A DNA stretch of 64,000 bases from positions 8,037-72,036 of the forward strand of contig JBNRML010000154.1 in assembly GCA_050309585.1 (NCBI GenBank), given 5' to 3'. Shown piece by piece: positions 16,350-24,005 of this stretch (its first letter is position 1; each line of letters opens with the position of its first letter). The position numbers and the translations under genes are program-made. This stretch comes from Bovifimicola sp050309585 (GTDB taxonomy: Bacteria; Bacillota; Clostridia; Lachnospirales; Lachnospiraceae). The notes under the pieces were generated by a model. That model did no database searches and was not told the origin of the DNA. It worked only from the letters and a program-made list of their open reading frames with translations.

Positions 16350-16502
16350 ATAACCCTTAATAGCAGTATGTTTCACGCAGGATAAATTTTCAGACTGCAA
16401 GACGGAGGAAGAAGGCGTAGCGGTGGCTACGTCGACTGACGAGAACGCCGCAGATGGAAATTTAGACAAGTGAAACATGCTGTTAATTAAGGTGAGTTAT
16501 AC
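16350..16502. repeat. Nested palindromic element of about 150 bp (MITE-like)
   Basis: Outer imperfect inverted repeats (16350-16376 against 16470-16502) share TTAA-AGCAGTATGTTTCAC-like sequence. Inside lie AAATTTTCAGACTGC (16384-16398) against GCAGATGGAAATTT (16450-16463), and a central hairpin CGTAGC-GGTG-GCTACG (16416-16431). The right end contains the stop codon of the truncated acetyltransferase at 16497, so the element interrupts that gene. It encodes no protein. Confidence 0.65.
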
Positions 16503-16775
16503 TAGGTGTTCCATAACCTTTATGGATGCTTTATTGTCCGCAAGGCAGGTGCCTGTCATTTCTGTAATTCCAATTTGATTCATAATCATTGGCATGAAAG
16601 CTGTGACCGCTTCTGTGGCGTAACCCTGCCCGGTGTAGTTTTCACCAATGTGATAACCCACCTCCCATGAACCATCACCAACTGGAACAGCCTCCGCCAT
16701 ATCCATAGTAAATTCAGTAATAATCAGTCTGTTAGTTTCTATTTTCACTTTTTTCATTCCCTTCATTGTGTTCAA
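16497..16775 (-). pseudogene. RimJ/RimL-type GNAT acetyltransferase with internal deletion and lost C-terminus
   Basis: The frame opens with the family start (KIETNRLIITEFTMDMAEAV), then passes at about residue 30 straight to PVGDGSWEVGYHIGENYTGQ, GYATEAV, the acetyl-CoA binding core. The 60-70 residues normally between these are missing. It ends at IKVMEHLV, before the final strand, with its stop codon provided by the palindromic element at 16350-16502. At 92 residues it is about half the usual length and probably inactive. Confidence 0.75.
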
Positions 16776-16788
16776 AATACAGTTATCC

Positions 16789-17703
16789 TTAACTTTCCAT
16801 TCTCTTTCGGTTAATATGCCAAATCAATGCAGCTGCAAGAGCTAACACAACAGTGGTAATCAAACTTGCTTCGATGCCATACTCGCCACCATTTAATATA
16901 TTTTTGCCTACTGATTGCATTTTAAAGACAGCTGTAACAGTTTCATCGTTACCACTTAAATTCAATCCAAGAATGCAATACAGAATGGCATTCCAAAATG
17001 AATGCAGTCCGCAGGCTGCCCAAATACTATTAAAACTAATCGTCAGAAGCGAAAAGATTATTGATATCAGCACAAGGTTTGCGACACCAGTAATCCCATA
17101 TACTGTGCCTCCATCAAATAGAGATGACATGTGTGGCACAATGAACAGAACTGTGCTGACTGCAATCGCAATCCGGACCGATGTCTTTTCTTTAAGAGAA
17201 TGTAACACAATTCCACGGCAAAGAATTTCTTCATTTGCTCCCTGAATGATAAAACCTCCGACTAAAAGAACAATCATAAGAATATCCACATTTTCAAAAA
17301 TCCCCTGATATTCAATGCTGCCCGTCAAAATAATAGCTGCCACACACAATACCAGAAGAATAACACCAGCAATAACTCCTATAAAATAATTTCCAAAGTG
17401 CTTTGTCAATCCCATTTCTGCTAAAGATTTTTTCTCAATCAGTTTCCAATAAAGTAATGCCACACACGTCATGATGAAATAACCATAGTAAATAATAAGC
17501 GTTATTGTCTGCGCATCAAATACGTCCCCTACCAGCATATTTTTACCACATGCAAAATGTAAAAGTATCACAACTCCCTCGGCAATAAACAATCCTGCTA
17601 TGTAACACAGCCAAAAGGCAAGAATTTTCTTTATGATGAATAATGCTGTAGGCATTTCTGTTCTATTATTAAAAGGGCTTATATTTTTCAGCAACTGTTT
17701 CAT
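16789..17703 (-). CDS. CPBP-family intramembrane metalloprotease
   Basis: The 304-residue protein is highly hydrophobic with about eight membrane helices. It carries the family motifs: ANEEILCRGIV (EExxxR), the FIVPHM segment and a C-terminal LHSFWNAI with the third metal-ligand His. CPBP proteases include CAAX-type proteases and bacteriocin-immunity proteins. The gene overlaps tetR upstream by 4 bases (ATGA), so it is the regulated partner of that repressor. Substrate unknown. Confidence 0.85.
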   Translation of the reverse strand: MKQLLKNISPFNNRTEMPTALFIIKKILAFWLCYIAGLFIAEGVVILLHFACGKNMLVGDVFDAQTITLIIYYGYFIMTCVALLYWKLIEKKSLAEMGLTKHFGNYFIGVIAGVILLVLCVAAIILTGSIEYQGIFENVDILMIVLLVGGFIIQGANEEILCRGIVLHSLKEKTSVRIAIAVSTVLFIVPHMSSLFDGGTVYGITGVANLVLISIIFSLLTISFNSIWAACGLHSFWNAILYCILGLNLSGNDETVTAVFKMQSVGKNILNGGEYGIEASLITTVVLALAAALIWHINRKRMES

Positions 17704-18278
17704 TGTGTATTTCCTCCTTGCAAATCACGAATACCATTAAGTATTGTTTTTAACGCAAAATCAAATGTGTCATCCAGCGGTGTGGGATTTCCATATCCTC
17801 CATGACTTTCAATGGATGAAAATCCTTGTAGAAAACCTCTGAGCATACGGACAACATGTACTTTTTGCACTTCAGTTAACCCATAGGCTTCAAGCACCTG
17901 AAACAATATGGACACCGTTCCTTTGGTTGCCTCAAGATGTTCCTCCGACTGATACATATTGTACCATTGCATAGCTTCAAACAAGCCTTTATGTTCGGCA
18001 ACAAAATTTCGATAAGTATAACAAATTGCCATAATTGCATCGTCTTTTGCTTTACCAATGGCCGCTCTTGTAATCTCATTCTCCAAAGAACGCCATCCAT
18101 ACAACATCAGTTCTTTATTTAATTCCTCGAGTCCACCGCTAAAATGTTTGTATAAGGATGGAGATTTTATTCCAAGTTCTGTCGCCAATACTTTCAAAGT
18201 TACGTTTGCAATGCCTTTTTCATCTGCCATCTTAGCTGCTGCTTCAACAATTGTATTTTTATCTAATCCTACTTTCAT
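17700..18278 (-). CDS. TetR-family transcriptional regulator
   Basis: Residues 8-55 form the TetR helix-turn-helix (DKNTIVEAAAKMADEKGIAN, LKVLATELGIKSPSLYKHF). The remainder (ICYTYRNFVAEHKGLFEAM) resembles the WHG-type C-terminal domain. Length 192 is normal. It forms an operon with the CPBP protease gene, and the palindrome AGCTAAT-CAT-ATTAGCT just upstream marks a likely autoregulatory operator. RBS AAGGAGTGTAGCTTA precedes the ATG. Confidence 0.9.
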   Translation of the reverse strand: MKVGLDKNTIVEAAAKMADEKGIANVTLKVLATELGIKSPSLYKHFSGGLEELNKELMLYGWRSLENEITRAAIGKAKDDAIMAICYTYRNFVAEHKGLFEAMQWYNMYQSEEHLEATKGTVSILFQVLEAYGLTEVQKVHVVRMLRGFLQGFSSIESHGGYGNPTPLDDTFDFALKTILNGIRDLQGGNTQ

Positions 18279-18301
18279 TAAGCTACACTCCTTTTCTTTT
18301 C

Positions 18302-18347
18302 AGCTAATCATATTAGCTAGTATAGCTTATTAATTAGTTTTAGTCAA
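18302..18347 (-). promoter_or_regulatory. Promoter and operator of the tetR-CPBP operon
   Basis: On the minus strand TTGACT (18347-18342) and TATACT (18324-18319) are separated by 17 bp. Directly downstream, at the expected transcription start, lies the perfect inverted repeat AGCTAAT-N3-ATTAGCT (18302-18318). This is a classic arrangement for a TetR repressor. Confidence 0.8.
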
Positions 18348-18381
18348 CCGTCAACACTTCCATAGCCTTAACTTTTCTTTC

Positions 18382-19260
18382 CTACGCATGTGATAACTCC
18401 GGAAAATACAATTTTTCATTTTGAACAGCCTCCAGTTCCTGACCCATATAGAAAAAACGGTAATCCACTCCTCCATCATATTTTTCTGATACGCACATTT
18501 TCATATCCTCCATCGAAGGTGTGAAACCAAGTCTGCACTTATCATAACGCTGTTCCACCCGCTGCAAAATGTCCTTAATTGAAATCCTGTCTTTACATAA
18601 CACACTTTGTAAACAAATATCATTTTCTTCCACACTTAAAACTATATAGCAGTCTATATCTTTTGAATAATAAACATTATCCATATCCGCTGTATAAAAC
18701 ATCTGCAAGCCATATTTGTTTATTTGTTCAAATGATGAATTCACCTCACTATTCCGAACAAATTCCAAGTAATTTTTCCTTATATCTGAATCCAGTTCTT
18801 TCACACACACAAATGCTCCGCCTTCAGTTTCTTTTCTACAGAATTCATTTTTCACATAATATCTATATTGCATTCCCGTTTTAAACATCATCTTCCGATA
18901 AAACTCCAATGCATTTAAATCACCGAACAAATAAATACCATCACATTCGTCTATATATTGATTAATAACATGCCTCATCAATTTTCCTGCCAGTCCCTGA
19001 CCCCGATATTCCTCATCAGTCATTACTGTTCCAATTTGAATATAATTCTTTACCACACCATTTTGAATAAATTTCATTTTATTCGCTGACACATTGGACA
19101 CTATTCTTCCATTTTCAATAAAAGAATATGGTATGTAATCCCCTTCGAAATATCCTTCGGTAACCCATTTCTCAAAATCGAAACAAAATGTTTTTAATGT
19201 CAGCTCATTAAGTGCGTGACGCAGTATATCATCATTCATGTATCCGTATATTAATTCCAT
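18382..19260 (-). CDS. GNAT-family acetyltransferase
   Basis: Starting at ATG 19260 (site AAGGAGGAAACTGATT) the 292-residue protein has an acetyl-CoA loop EEYRGQGLAGKLMRHVINQY with the following ALEFYRKMMFK, both typical of GNAT enzymes of the Eis-like/two-domain group. The C-terminal half (about residues 150-290) is an additional domain without a clear family. The frame extends upstream to 19368, but the ribosome binding site decides for 19260. It is apparently intact. Confidence 0.75.
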   Translation of the reverse strand: MELIYGYMNDDILRHALNELTLKTFCFDFEKWVTEGYFEGDYIPYSFIENGRIVSNVSANKMKFIQNGVVKNYIQIGTVMTDEEYRGQGLAGKLMRHVINQYIDECDGIYLFGDLNALEFYRKMMFKTGMQYRYYVKNEFCRKETEGGAFVCVKELDSDIRKNYLEFVRNSEVNSSFEQINKYGLQMFYTADMDNVYYSKDIDCYIVLSVEENDICLQSVLCKDRISIKDILQRVEQRYDKCRLGFTPSMEDMKMCVSEKYDGGVDYRFFYMGQELEAVQNEKLYFPELSHA

Positions 19261-19480
19261 AATCAGTTTCCTCCTTATATTCTGTAACACTTTTTCCCGT
19301 CCAAACCGTAAATGCTCTGTGAAACGAATTAAGCTCCGTTTCAAAATAATTCCACATATTATCATCAAAGCTGATAAATGGAATATCCATATCTGAAGAA
19401 CGAAATACCATCTTATTTACATTATCCTTATCAACCTTTATTCCGACATATTCACATAGAGAATCATCTTTAAGCTCCAT
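19232..19480 (-). pseudogene. Fragment of an unrecognised gene, perhaps an AraC-type regulator end
   Basis: The 82-residue frame (MELKDDSLCEYVGIKVDKDN ... FISFDDNMWNYFETELNSFH, RAFTVWTGKSVTEYKEE) stays open upstream for several codons without a start. The FHRAF-WTG-EY run resembles the end of an AraC-type DNA-binding domain, but the match is loose. It overlaps the acetyltransferase start by 29 bp. Its position within a string of fragments argues that it too is a relic. Confidence 0.35.
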
Positions 19481-19536
19481 CGCTGTGCTAACTGATATTG
19501 GTGTTATCTGCTCTTTGGTTGCCCTCCGGATTATAT

Positions 19537-19690
19537 TCAGAAGAATGCATTAGACCAGCTTGTTACATATGACTTTGTGGCATAATAAACTGCCTGAAGT
19601 GGTCCAGGCATAGTTGTTGCTGTTGAACTGACATTTAAGACCTTTCCACTACCTCTTTTGATCATTTCCGGAAGAAAAAGTTTAAGAATT
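19537..19690 (-). pseudogene. Short-chain dehydrogenase/reductase fragment
   Basis: The minus-strand frame gives LFLPEMIKRGSGKVLNVSST then TMPGPLQAVYYATKSYVTSW. NVSS and YYATK are the active-site Ser and the Tyr-xxx-Lys of the SDR family. Only some 45 residues remain: the NAD-binding N-terminus and the C-terminus are gone. It is joined without a gap to the AAA-ATPase-like piece at 19662-19862. Confidence 0.65.
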
Positions 19691-19862
19691 CTCCTGCTGC
19701 ATGGGATTTACCAAAACGTCTGGCATGACTTAACGCAATACAATTTTTTGGGGTTCCAACGGATTCATTCAAGTACTCCAACAATCCTGTTTTATCTATA
19801 TATATTTTATAATTTCTATCTTTTGTAAAGCTTTCATTACCTGGATTAAAATATACACCCAT
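19662..19862 (-). pseudogene. N-terminal fragment of an AAA-ATPase-like/PD-(D/E)XK family protein
   Basis: The 66-residue frame begins MGVYFNPGNESFTKDRNYKI and YIDKTGLLEYLN, then CIALSHARRFGKSHAA, the P-loop-like start of the family. It breaks off right after the GKS motif and runs into the SDR fragment. A second, shorter remnant of the same family lies at 3274-3429. The RBS (GAGGTAGAGGTATGGGTG) is intact. Confidence 0.7.
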
Positions 19863-19957
19863 ACCTCTACCTCCGTTTTATACAAAATCCGCTATACAAA
19901 TGAATTAGCATATCAAAATAAACTATCATTAGTATAGCGGATTCATAATTAATTTTC

Positions 19958-20095
19958 AACTGTTCAGAGCCAAGCAGATTTTTACAGTTAAACGTGATGA
20001 ATGCCTGCATTCTTGGACGTTTAGCTGTAAAAATATATTTGGCGGATACGCCACACCGAAAAAACGTCAGTTTTTGAGGTTGGCTCTGAACAGTT
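19958..20095. repeat. Palindromic element bounded by AACTGTTCAGAGCCAA
   Basis: Perfect 16-bp terminal inverted repeats (19958-19973 and 20080-20095) enclose 106 bp. Inside are TTTTTACAG-TT-AAACGT against ACGTTT-AG-CTGTAAAAA, then TGGCGgatacGCCA, then AAAAAACGTCAGTTTTT. An 87-codon minus-strand frame crosses it but reflects only the palindromes. The right 49 bp recur at 21864-21912. The stretch 19863-20187 contains nothing else. Confidence 0.75.
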
Positions 20096-20187
20096 ACATT
20101 AATATACAACATAGAGTTTGCATCTTGCATCTTTCATTTTCATCTACAAATTGATACTTTTACCAACTCTGCAATAGTAGCATCTCC

Positions 20188-20535
20188 TTAAAAATGTATC
20201 TCCCTGTCACACACCGACAAAGCCGCCGATCTCCCAGCACTGTATCTGCCCTTACGGACGGTAAGAGAATAATCCTTTAGCACTTCATTATCTTCCTCAT
20301 AGGAAAAATCCACATGTTCCATACAAAGCGCCTCAAATCGGTTTTCATAGTAGTCTTTTACCTGAGATACCGTCAGGGACTTCTTTTTCCCCGGCATAAA
20401 TTCTTCCACTTCCATAAGCCGTTCTGCACTGGCTGTCATGGCAAAATACTTAGGCAGATACCCGGTGATATTGGCAAAGGGATTTTGTATCTGGCTGATC
20501 AGCTGCAGCATCGCCATAAAGGTTCCGTAGGTCAT
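20188..20535 (-). pseudogene. Fragment of an ABC exporter (fused membrane-ATPase type)
   Basis: The 115-residue frame covers the last membrane helices and linker of an exporter half-transporter (TYGTFMAMLQLISQIQNPFA, ASAERLMEVEEF) and the start of its ATPase domain (MEHVDFSYEEDNEVLKDYSL). It ends 20 residues later in unrelated sequence, before the Walker A motif. Both the N-terminal helices and the nucleotide-binding domain are missing. Confidence 0.7.
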
Positions 20536-20554
20536 GTATTTCTCCTTTATAACA

Positions 20555-20974
20555 TCAAATCAATTTCAGAAATTCCTTAGGATTCACTGCCGGAACTTCC
20601 GACTCTTCAAAATCCTTTGTATTACAGGTAATAATATAATCAGCTCCAACTTCTTTGGCACATTTATCTTGAAGACAATCTTCAAAATCAGAGAAAGAGT
20701 TCTTATCTATTGCGTCTAAAATCTCATTCTGCGATGCACATGCCACAGTAAATATTTCACATATATCCCGTAAATTCTCTCTTCTTTCTTTATCACTACG
20801 CCTGCGAAGTACATACCATAACGTAGAAAGAGTATGAAATGCTATATATCCAATGCATTTCCCCATGGCACACATCTCTACAATCTTGATGGATTGCTCC
20901 AGATAATCATCTTCTCTGTTCGTAAGATAATTAAGGAGAATATTCGTATCAATTAATACTACCATATTTTGCAT
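20555..20974 (-). CDS. PIN-domain toxin of a type II toxin-antitoxin system
   Basis: The start ATG 20974 follows GAGGGAGGAAGCAGTTA. The 139-residue protein begins MQNMVVLIDTNILLNYLTNR with the first catalytic Asp, has an acidic centre (SFSDFEDCLQ) and ends with ADYIITCNTKDFEES, the typical last acidic pair of PIN ribonucleases. It should cleave RNA unless bound by the antitoxin encoded upstream; the two genes overlap by 26 bp. A longer frame to 21070 is ruled out by the RBS and overlap. Confidence 0.85.
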   Translation of the reverse strand: MQNMVVLIDTNILLNYLTNREDDYLEQSIKIVEMCAMGKCIGYIAFHTLSTLWYVLRRRSDKERRENLRDICEIFTVACASQNEILDAIDKNSFSDFEDCLQDKCAKEVGADYIITCNTKDFEESEVPAVNPKEFLKLI

Positions 20975-21245
20975 TAACTGCTTCCTCCCTCTCCTTATCA
21001 TAATCAAATACCTCTGTACATTGCTGTCTTGAGGATTCCAGTCTTTTAAAGGCTTCCATCTTTCTATCATTGGCTGTATCCTTTTTTGTTAATGGTGCAG
21101 CAATGATGAACGGAATACTCCTTTCTCTTAATGCCGTTCTTGTAAATGTCTCATAGAAAGTCTGTTTTGTCTGTCCCATTGCATCCAACATCTCATCAAG
21201 TTCTTCATAAATGGAATCTTCCAATCTTATACTAATTGTTTTCAT
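20949..21245 (-). CDS. RelB/DinJ-family antitoxin
   Basis: The 98-residue protein starts MKTISIRLEDSIYEELDEML and continues with GQTKQTFYETFTRTAL, the ribbon-helix-helix fold of RelB/DinJ antitoxins. The C-terminal part (FDYDKEREEAVNAKYG) should wrap the toxin. It is the first gene of the pair, has AAAGGAGCTGATTTTT as ribosome site, and likely represses its own promoter (21276-21315). Pairing with a PIN toxin, not a RelE/YafQ toxin, is common in gut Clostridia. Confidence 0.85.
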   Translation of the reverse strand: MKTISIRLEDSIYEELDEMLDAMGQTKQTFYETFTRTALRERSIPFIIAAPLTKKDTANDRKMEAFKRLESSRQQCTEVFDYDKEREEAVNAKYGSIN

Positions 21246-21275
21246 AAAAATCAGCTCCTTTAATCATATTCTTTC

Positions 21276-21315
21276 TAATTACATTAATTATATTCAAATT
21301 TGACGCAAATAGCAA
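21276..21315 (-). promoter_or_regulatory. Promoter and candidate operator of the RelB-PIN pair
   Basis: On the minus strand TTGCTA (21315-21310) and TATAAT (21292-21287) are 17 bp apart. TAATTA-CAT-TAATTA (21276-21290), a palindromic pair, overlaps the -10 and start site. That position suits a ribbon-helix-helix repressor. Confidence 0.65.
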
Positions 21316-21333
21316 TCAATAGATTTCATTTTA

Positions 21334-21873
21334 TCAAAATATGCACCCCTGCATCCCTTCATAAGCCACCTTTGCAGCCGACCGTTCCATGTTGCTGGAA
21401 AGCCGGTAGATTGGCACATCTTCCATCAGTCTGTCTATCAGTTCCATTGTCTTTCGGGCATTTGCGGGATTCCCGCTCTTGTGTGTCTGCTGGACAATCA
21501 TAGGGTAGGCACTTCTAATCTGCTCCTTTGTATCAAGCCTTATGATGTGATTCTTTGCCGACCTCTCTAAGATGCAGATACCTTTTAATGGTACGGATGT
21601 ATTGGTACGGATGTATTGGTACTGAGTCTGTGCTTGCCGTCCCAAGGTGTCCCGTAGGCAATAACACCATCTTTCGTTATCCATAACAGGGGGCTTATCA
21701 TCATTGACCATGACGGCTCTGTCACCAAAGTTTTCACGCCAGAGTCTTGCGTGGGTGGACTTGCCTGTACCAGACTTGGCTGTAAAAAGATACCCTTCCC
21801 CATCCACCGCAATGACCGATCCATGAAACAAAATCGTATCGTAGGATAACATCTGCTGGGCAATACGCCACAC
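21334..21873 (-). pseudogene. HPr-kinase-like P-loop protein with two compensating frameshifts
   Basis: The protein has the kinase P-loop TAKSGTGKSTHARLWR and downstream conserved MVNDDKP and LKGICILERS. Between these two the expected run WITKDGVIAYGTPWDGKHRL lies in another frame. A five-C run (G5 on plus, 21689-21693) with one extra base causes the first shift. A 14-bp tandem duplication of GGTACGGATGTATT (21590-21617) causes the second, and the net 15 bases restore the frame. The N-terminal half of the gene is absent, replaced by the repeat at 21864-21912. No function is expected. Confidence 0.75.
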
Positions 21874-21912
21874 CGAAAAAACGCCAGTTTTTGAGGTTGG
21901 CTCTGAACAGTT
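21864..21912. repeat. Truncated copy of the AACTGTTCAGAGCCAA element
   Basis: These 49 bp match 20047-20095 with a single difference (GCCAG against GTCAG) and include the terminal arm TTGGCTCTGAACAGTT. The left part of the element is missing; the break coincides with the truncated 5' end of the HPr-kinase-like pseudogene. Element-mediated deletion is therefore likely. Confidence 0.75.
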
Positions 21913-21942
21913 TCTTTGGTGTTATAAATTCAATCGATTCAT

Positions 21943-22275
21943 TTAATTTCTTTTTTCTTCCCTGCTGCTTGACAAGTAGATTCTCGTAATCTCAAGGCTG
22001 GAATGTCCTAGTATATCCGCCAATTCACCGATGTTATTATAGGTGTCAATATACGTTAGTGCAAACAGGTGTCTGAGTGAATGAGGATGTGCCTTTTCTA
22101 ATGGTACTCCTGTCATATCAGCTATCTTCTGCATCCCGTTAATGCCAGTGTTCTCATAATTAAGTAGTGTTTTTTCCTGCCACTCTCCAATGCATATTCC
22201 GGCTTGACTTTGAACCCGATATGATACTCTGAGTGCGCCGAACCTTAACAGATTTGTTATATTTATCTGTGACAT
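21943..22275 (-). pseudogene. Tyrosine recombinase (phage-type integrase), C-terminal remnant
   Basis: The 110-residue frame holds HSLRHLFALTYI (HxxR), LGHSSLEITRIYLSSS (His and the catalytic Tyr) and the preceding PLEKAHP. The N-terminal DNA-binding domains and the first catalytic Arg are missing. It indicates that an integrating element once occupied this site. No attachment-site pair was found, although the 22306-22341 dyad lies 30 bp away. Confidence 0.75.
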
Positions 22276-22305
22276 AATTGAGATATTGATAATTCAGAAA
22301 AAAAA

Positions 22306-22341
22306 TCTACCCAAATGAAATTATTTTCAGGTTTGGGTAGA
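22306..22341. repeat. Single dyad unit, TCTACCCAA-N18-TTGGGTAGA
   Basis: Arms at 22306-22314 and 22333-22341 are perfect 9-bp inverted repeats. Read on the minus strand, it matches the 13078-13114 unit over most of its length, including the flanking AATTTTC and the centre CCTGAAAATAATTTCA. It lies between the integrase remnant and the zinc-ribbon gene. Confidence 0.7.
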
Positions 22342-22350
22342 GAAAATTCT

Positions 22351-22596
22351 TTAGTGCCAGGTATTCATGTATTTTATTTTCTTTGATGACAAAAGCATCA
22401 GAATATCTTCTTTGTTAATCCATTCCTCTGTATAACCACAGTCACAACAAATATATCGATTTACATAAACCATTCCTGATAATATTGTCATCTTTGTTTG
22501 AATATTATTTCCATAGCCACCATCCGGATGACCATCATTTTGAATCAAAACAATATTATTACCACCACATTTAAGGCATGTATTACTATTTTTCAT
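22351..22596 (-). CDS. Small zinc-ribbon protein
   Basis: The 81-residue protein has two CxxC pairs (TCLKCGG at residues 5-11 and YICCDCGYTEEW near 50), as in small zinc-ribbon proteins of Firmicutes with unknown function. Between them lies GHPDGGYGNNI. The start ATG 22596 is preceded by AGGTGATTAAA; the GTG at 22605 would put the site inside the gene. It is complete and ends 9 bp after the dyad unit. Confidence 0.6.
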   Translation of the reverse strand: MKNSNTCLKCGGNNIVLIQNDGHPDGGYGNNIQTKMTILSGMVYVNRYICCDCGYTEEWINKEDILMLLSSKKIKYMNTWH

Positions 22597-22615
22597 TTTA
22601 ATCACCTATTTTTAA

Positions 22616-23191
22616 TCAATCCATCCCAAGAATCTTACGAAGCTCCTTAAGAGTTGGAGCCTTGGAATCCTTCTCAGAAATCTGATTAAGATCATTTATA
22701 TCGATATTGATCGGCCACTTGATACCAAGTTCAGGATCCAACGGGCAAAGTGCTGTACCAGGCATCCCAGGAACCCATTCGTTGTCAAAGAAATATAGAT
22801 ATTCTGTATCTTCCAGTGCCTGAAAACCATTACACACACCCTGAGGAACAAATATCTGAACACCAGGTGTTATATGTACAGTCTGAACAGCACCGAAAGT
22901 CTTACTGTCCGGTCTTGTATCAACATAAGCACCGAAAACAGAGCCATAGGCCACAGTAACCAGCTTGGACATTGCCTCGCCATGAAGTCCACGAACAGCT
23001 CCCTTCTTGGTTCTGGTTAAGTTAATCTGCTTCCATCCTGTTACTGTCTCTGGAAGTACATCAGAATATACGCTGCCACGAAACAATTCGCGAACGGTTC
23101 CGCGATCATCGGTTACCATTTTGGCACCAATTATTTTAAGTCCTTCAATGTTAGAATCTTTAGCCTCAAAAGGCTCAATATGTAAACTCAT
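22616..23191 (-). CDS. dTDP-4-dehydrorhamnose 3,5-epimerase-like cupin (RfbC family)
   Basis: The protein (191 residues from ATG 23191, RBS GGAGAAGAAGAAA) reads TDDRGTVRELFRGSVYSD, QINLTRTKKGAVRGLHGEAM and FVPQGVCNGFQALEDTEYLY, matching the cupin fold and conserved His positions of RmlC. RmlC makes dTDP-L-rhamnose precursors, or related sugars, for surface polysaccharides. No other rml gene is adjacent. The upstream promoter at 23227-23255 suggests independent expression. Confidence 0.8.
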   Translation of the reverse strand: MSLHIEPFEAKDSNIEGLKIIGAKMVTDDRGTVRELFRGSVYSDVLPETVTGWKQINLTRTKKGAVRGLHGEAMSKLVTVAYGSVFGAYVDTRPDSKTFGAVQTVHITPGVQIFVPQGVCNGFQALEDTEYLYFFDNEWVPGMPGTALCPLDPELGIKWPINIDINDLNQISEKDSKAPTLKELRKILGMD

Positions 23192-23226
23192 TTTCTTCTT
23201 CTCCTTCAAAAATATTTTTCATAAAC

Positions 23227-23255
23227 ATTCTACCACAATATTCTTACTACAACAA
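23227..23255 (-). promoter_or_regulatory. Promoter of the RfbC-like gene
   Basis: On the minus strand TTGTTG (23255-23250) and TAGAAT (23232-23227) are separated by 17 bp, 36 bp upstream of the start codon. Confidence 0.6.
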
Positions 23256-23303
23256 CTATCCCGACACAACTCTTAACACAAAATAATGAACTTCCAATAC
23301 ATT

Positions 23304-23795
23304 CTACAATTCACGATAATATGGACATATATCTTCATAATGTCCATCCTTCATCCTAAATCCTTTTGGAATTATTCCCAACTGCTTAAAGCCAAGACGC
23401 TCATACAAATGACGGGCATGAATATTCGTAGCTACAACCGCATTAAATTGAAGAATTCCAAATCCTTTTTCTCTACCTTGTATGAGACAATCCTTAACAA
23501 GCTTTTCCCCTATATGCATCCCTCTAGAATCTGAACTAACGGCATAACTTGCATTACATATATGACCACATCTACCAACATTATTGGGGTGAAGAATATA
23601 CAATCCGTATATTTTGCCTTCCGTCACATCCTCAGCCACACCACAGTATGTCTGCGCATCAAAAAATGTCTTTCCAGAAGTCTCATTAAGCAATTCCTCC
23701 TGTGGGAAAGCAATGCCTTCGCGAACAACTTCGTTCCAAATTCGAACCATATCCTTAATGTCATCTTGTTTATATTTTCTTATAGAAACATCCAT
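23304..23795 (-). CDS. GNAT-family N-acetyltransferase
   Basis: The 163-residue protein begins VSIRKYKQDDIKDMVRIWNE and has SRGMHIGEKLVKDCLIQGRE (acetyl-CoA loop) and LYERLGFKQLG, so a complete GNAT domain is present. Its start codon overlaps the stop of the AAA-ATPase fragment (TAATG). Translation may therefore be coupled to that remnant; no independent ribosome site is obvious. The acceptor substrate is unknown. Confidence 0.8.
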   Translation of the reverse strand: MDVSIRKYKQDDIKDMVRIWNEVVREGIAFPQEELLNETSGKTFFDAQTYCGVAEDVTEGKIYGLYILHPNNVGRCGHICNASYAVSSDSRGMHIGEKLVKDCLIQGREKGFGILQFNAVVATNIHARHLYERLGFKQLGIIPKGFRMKDGHYEDICPYYREL

Positions 23796-23950
23796 TAATG
23801 TATACCCTCGCCTATAAGCTCATCTCTTATCATTTCCATCAAACTTGATTTTACGCAACTCCTAACACCCGTGATAACTTTTATAATGTCGGTATCATGA
23901 TAAAATCCTCTAATCTTTAAAAGATACTGTTCTCTACGAAATAATTCCAT
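23795..23950 (-). pseudogene. N-terminal fragment of an AAA ATPase (AAA_14/DUF4143 type) with altered Walker A
   Basis: The 51-residue frame reads MELFRREQYLLKIRGFYHDT, DIIKVITGVRSCVKSSLMEM. In this family the loop is normally GVRRCGKSxL; here the glycine before the lysine is replaced by Val. The frame then runs into GEGIH and stops at TAATG, where the acetyltransferase begins. It has a site (AAGAGGTGCACATT) and a promoter-like region upstream, so a short product may still be made. Confidence 0.65.
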
Positions 23951-24005
23951 AATGTGCACCTCTTACTAACAATCAATATATTAAGTTTATCTCAAAAATA
24001 CATAT

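Noticed and set aside
16045..16478. Minus-strand frames with ATDKYRKV
   Set aside because: They arise from the tandem dyad repeats and have no ribosome site or domain.
19867..20130. 87-codon minus-strand frame
   Set aside because: It lies over the palindromic element and mirrors its inverted repeats.
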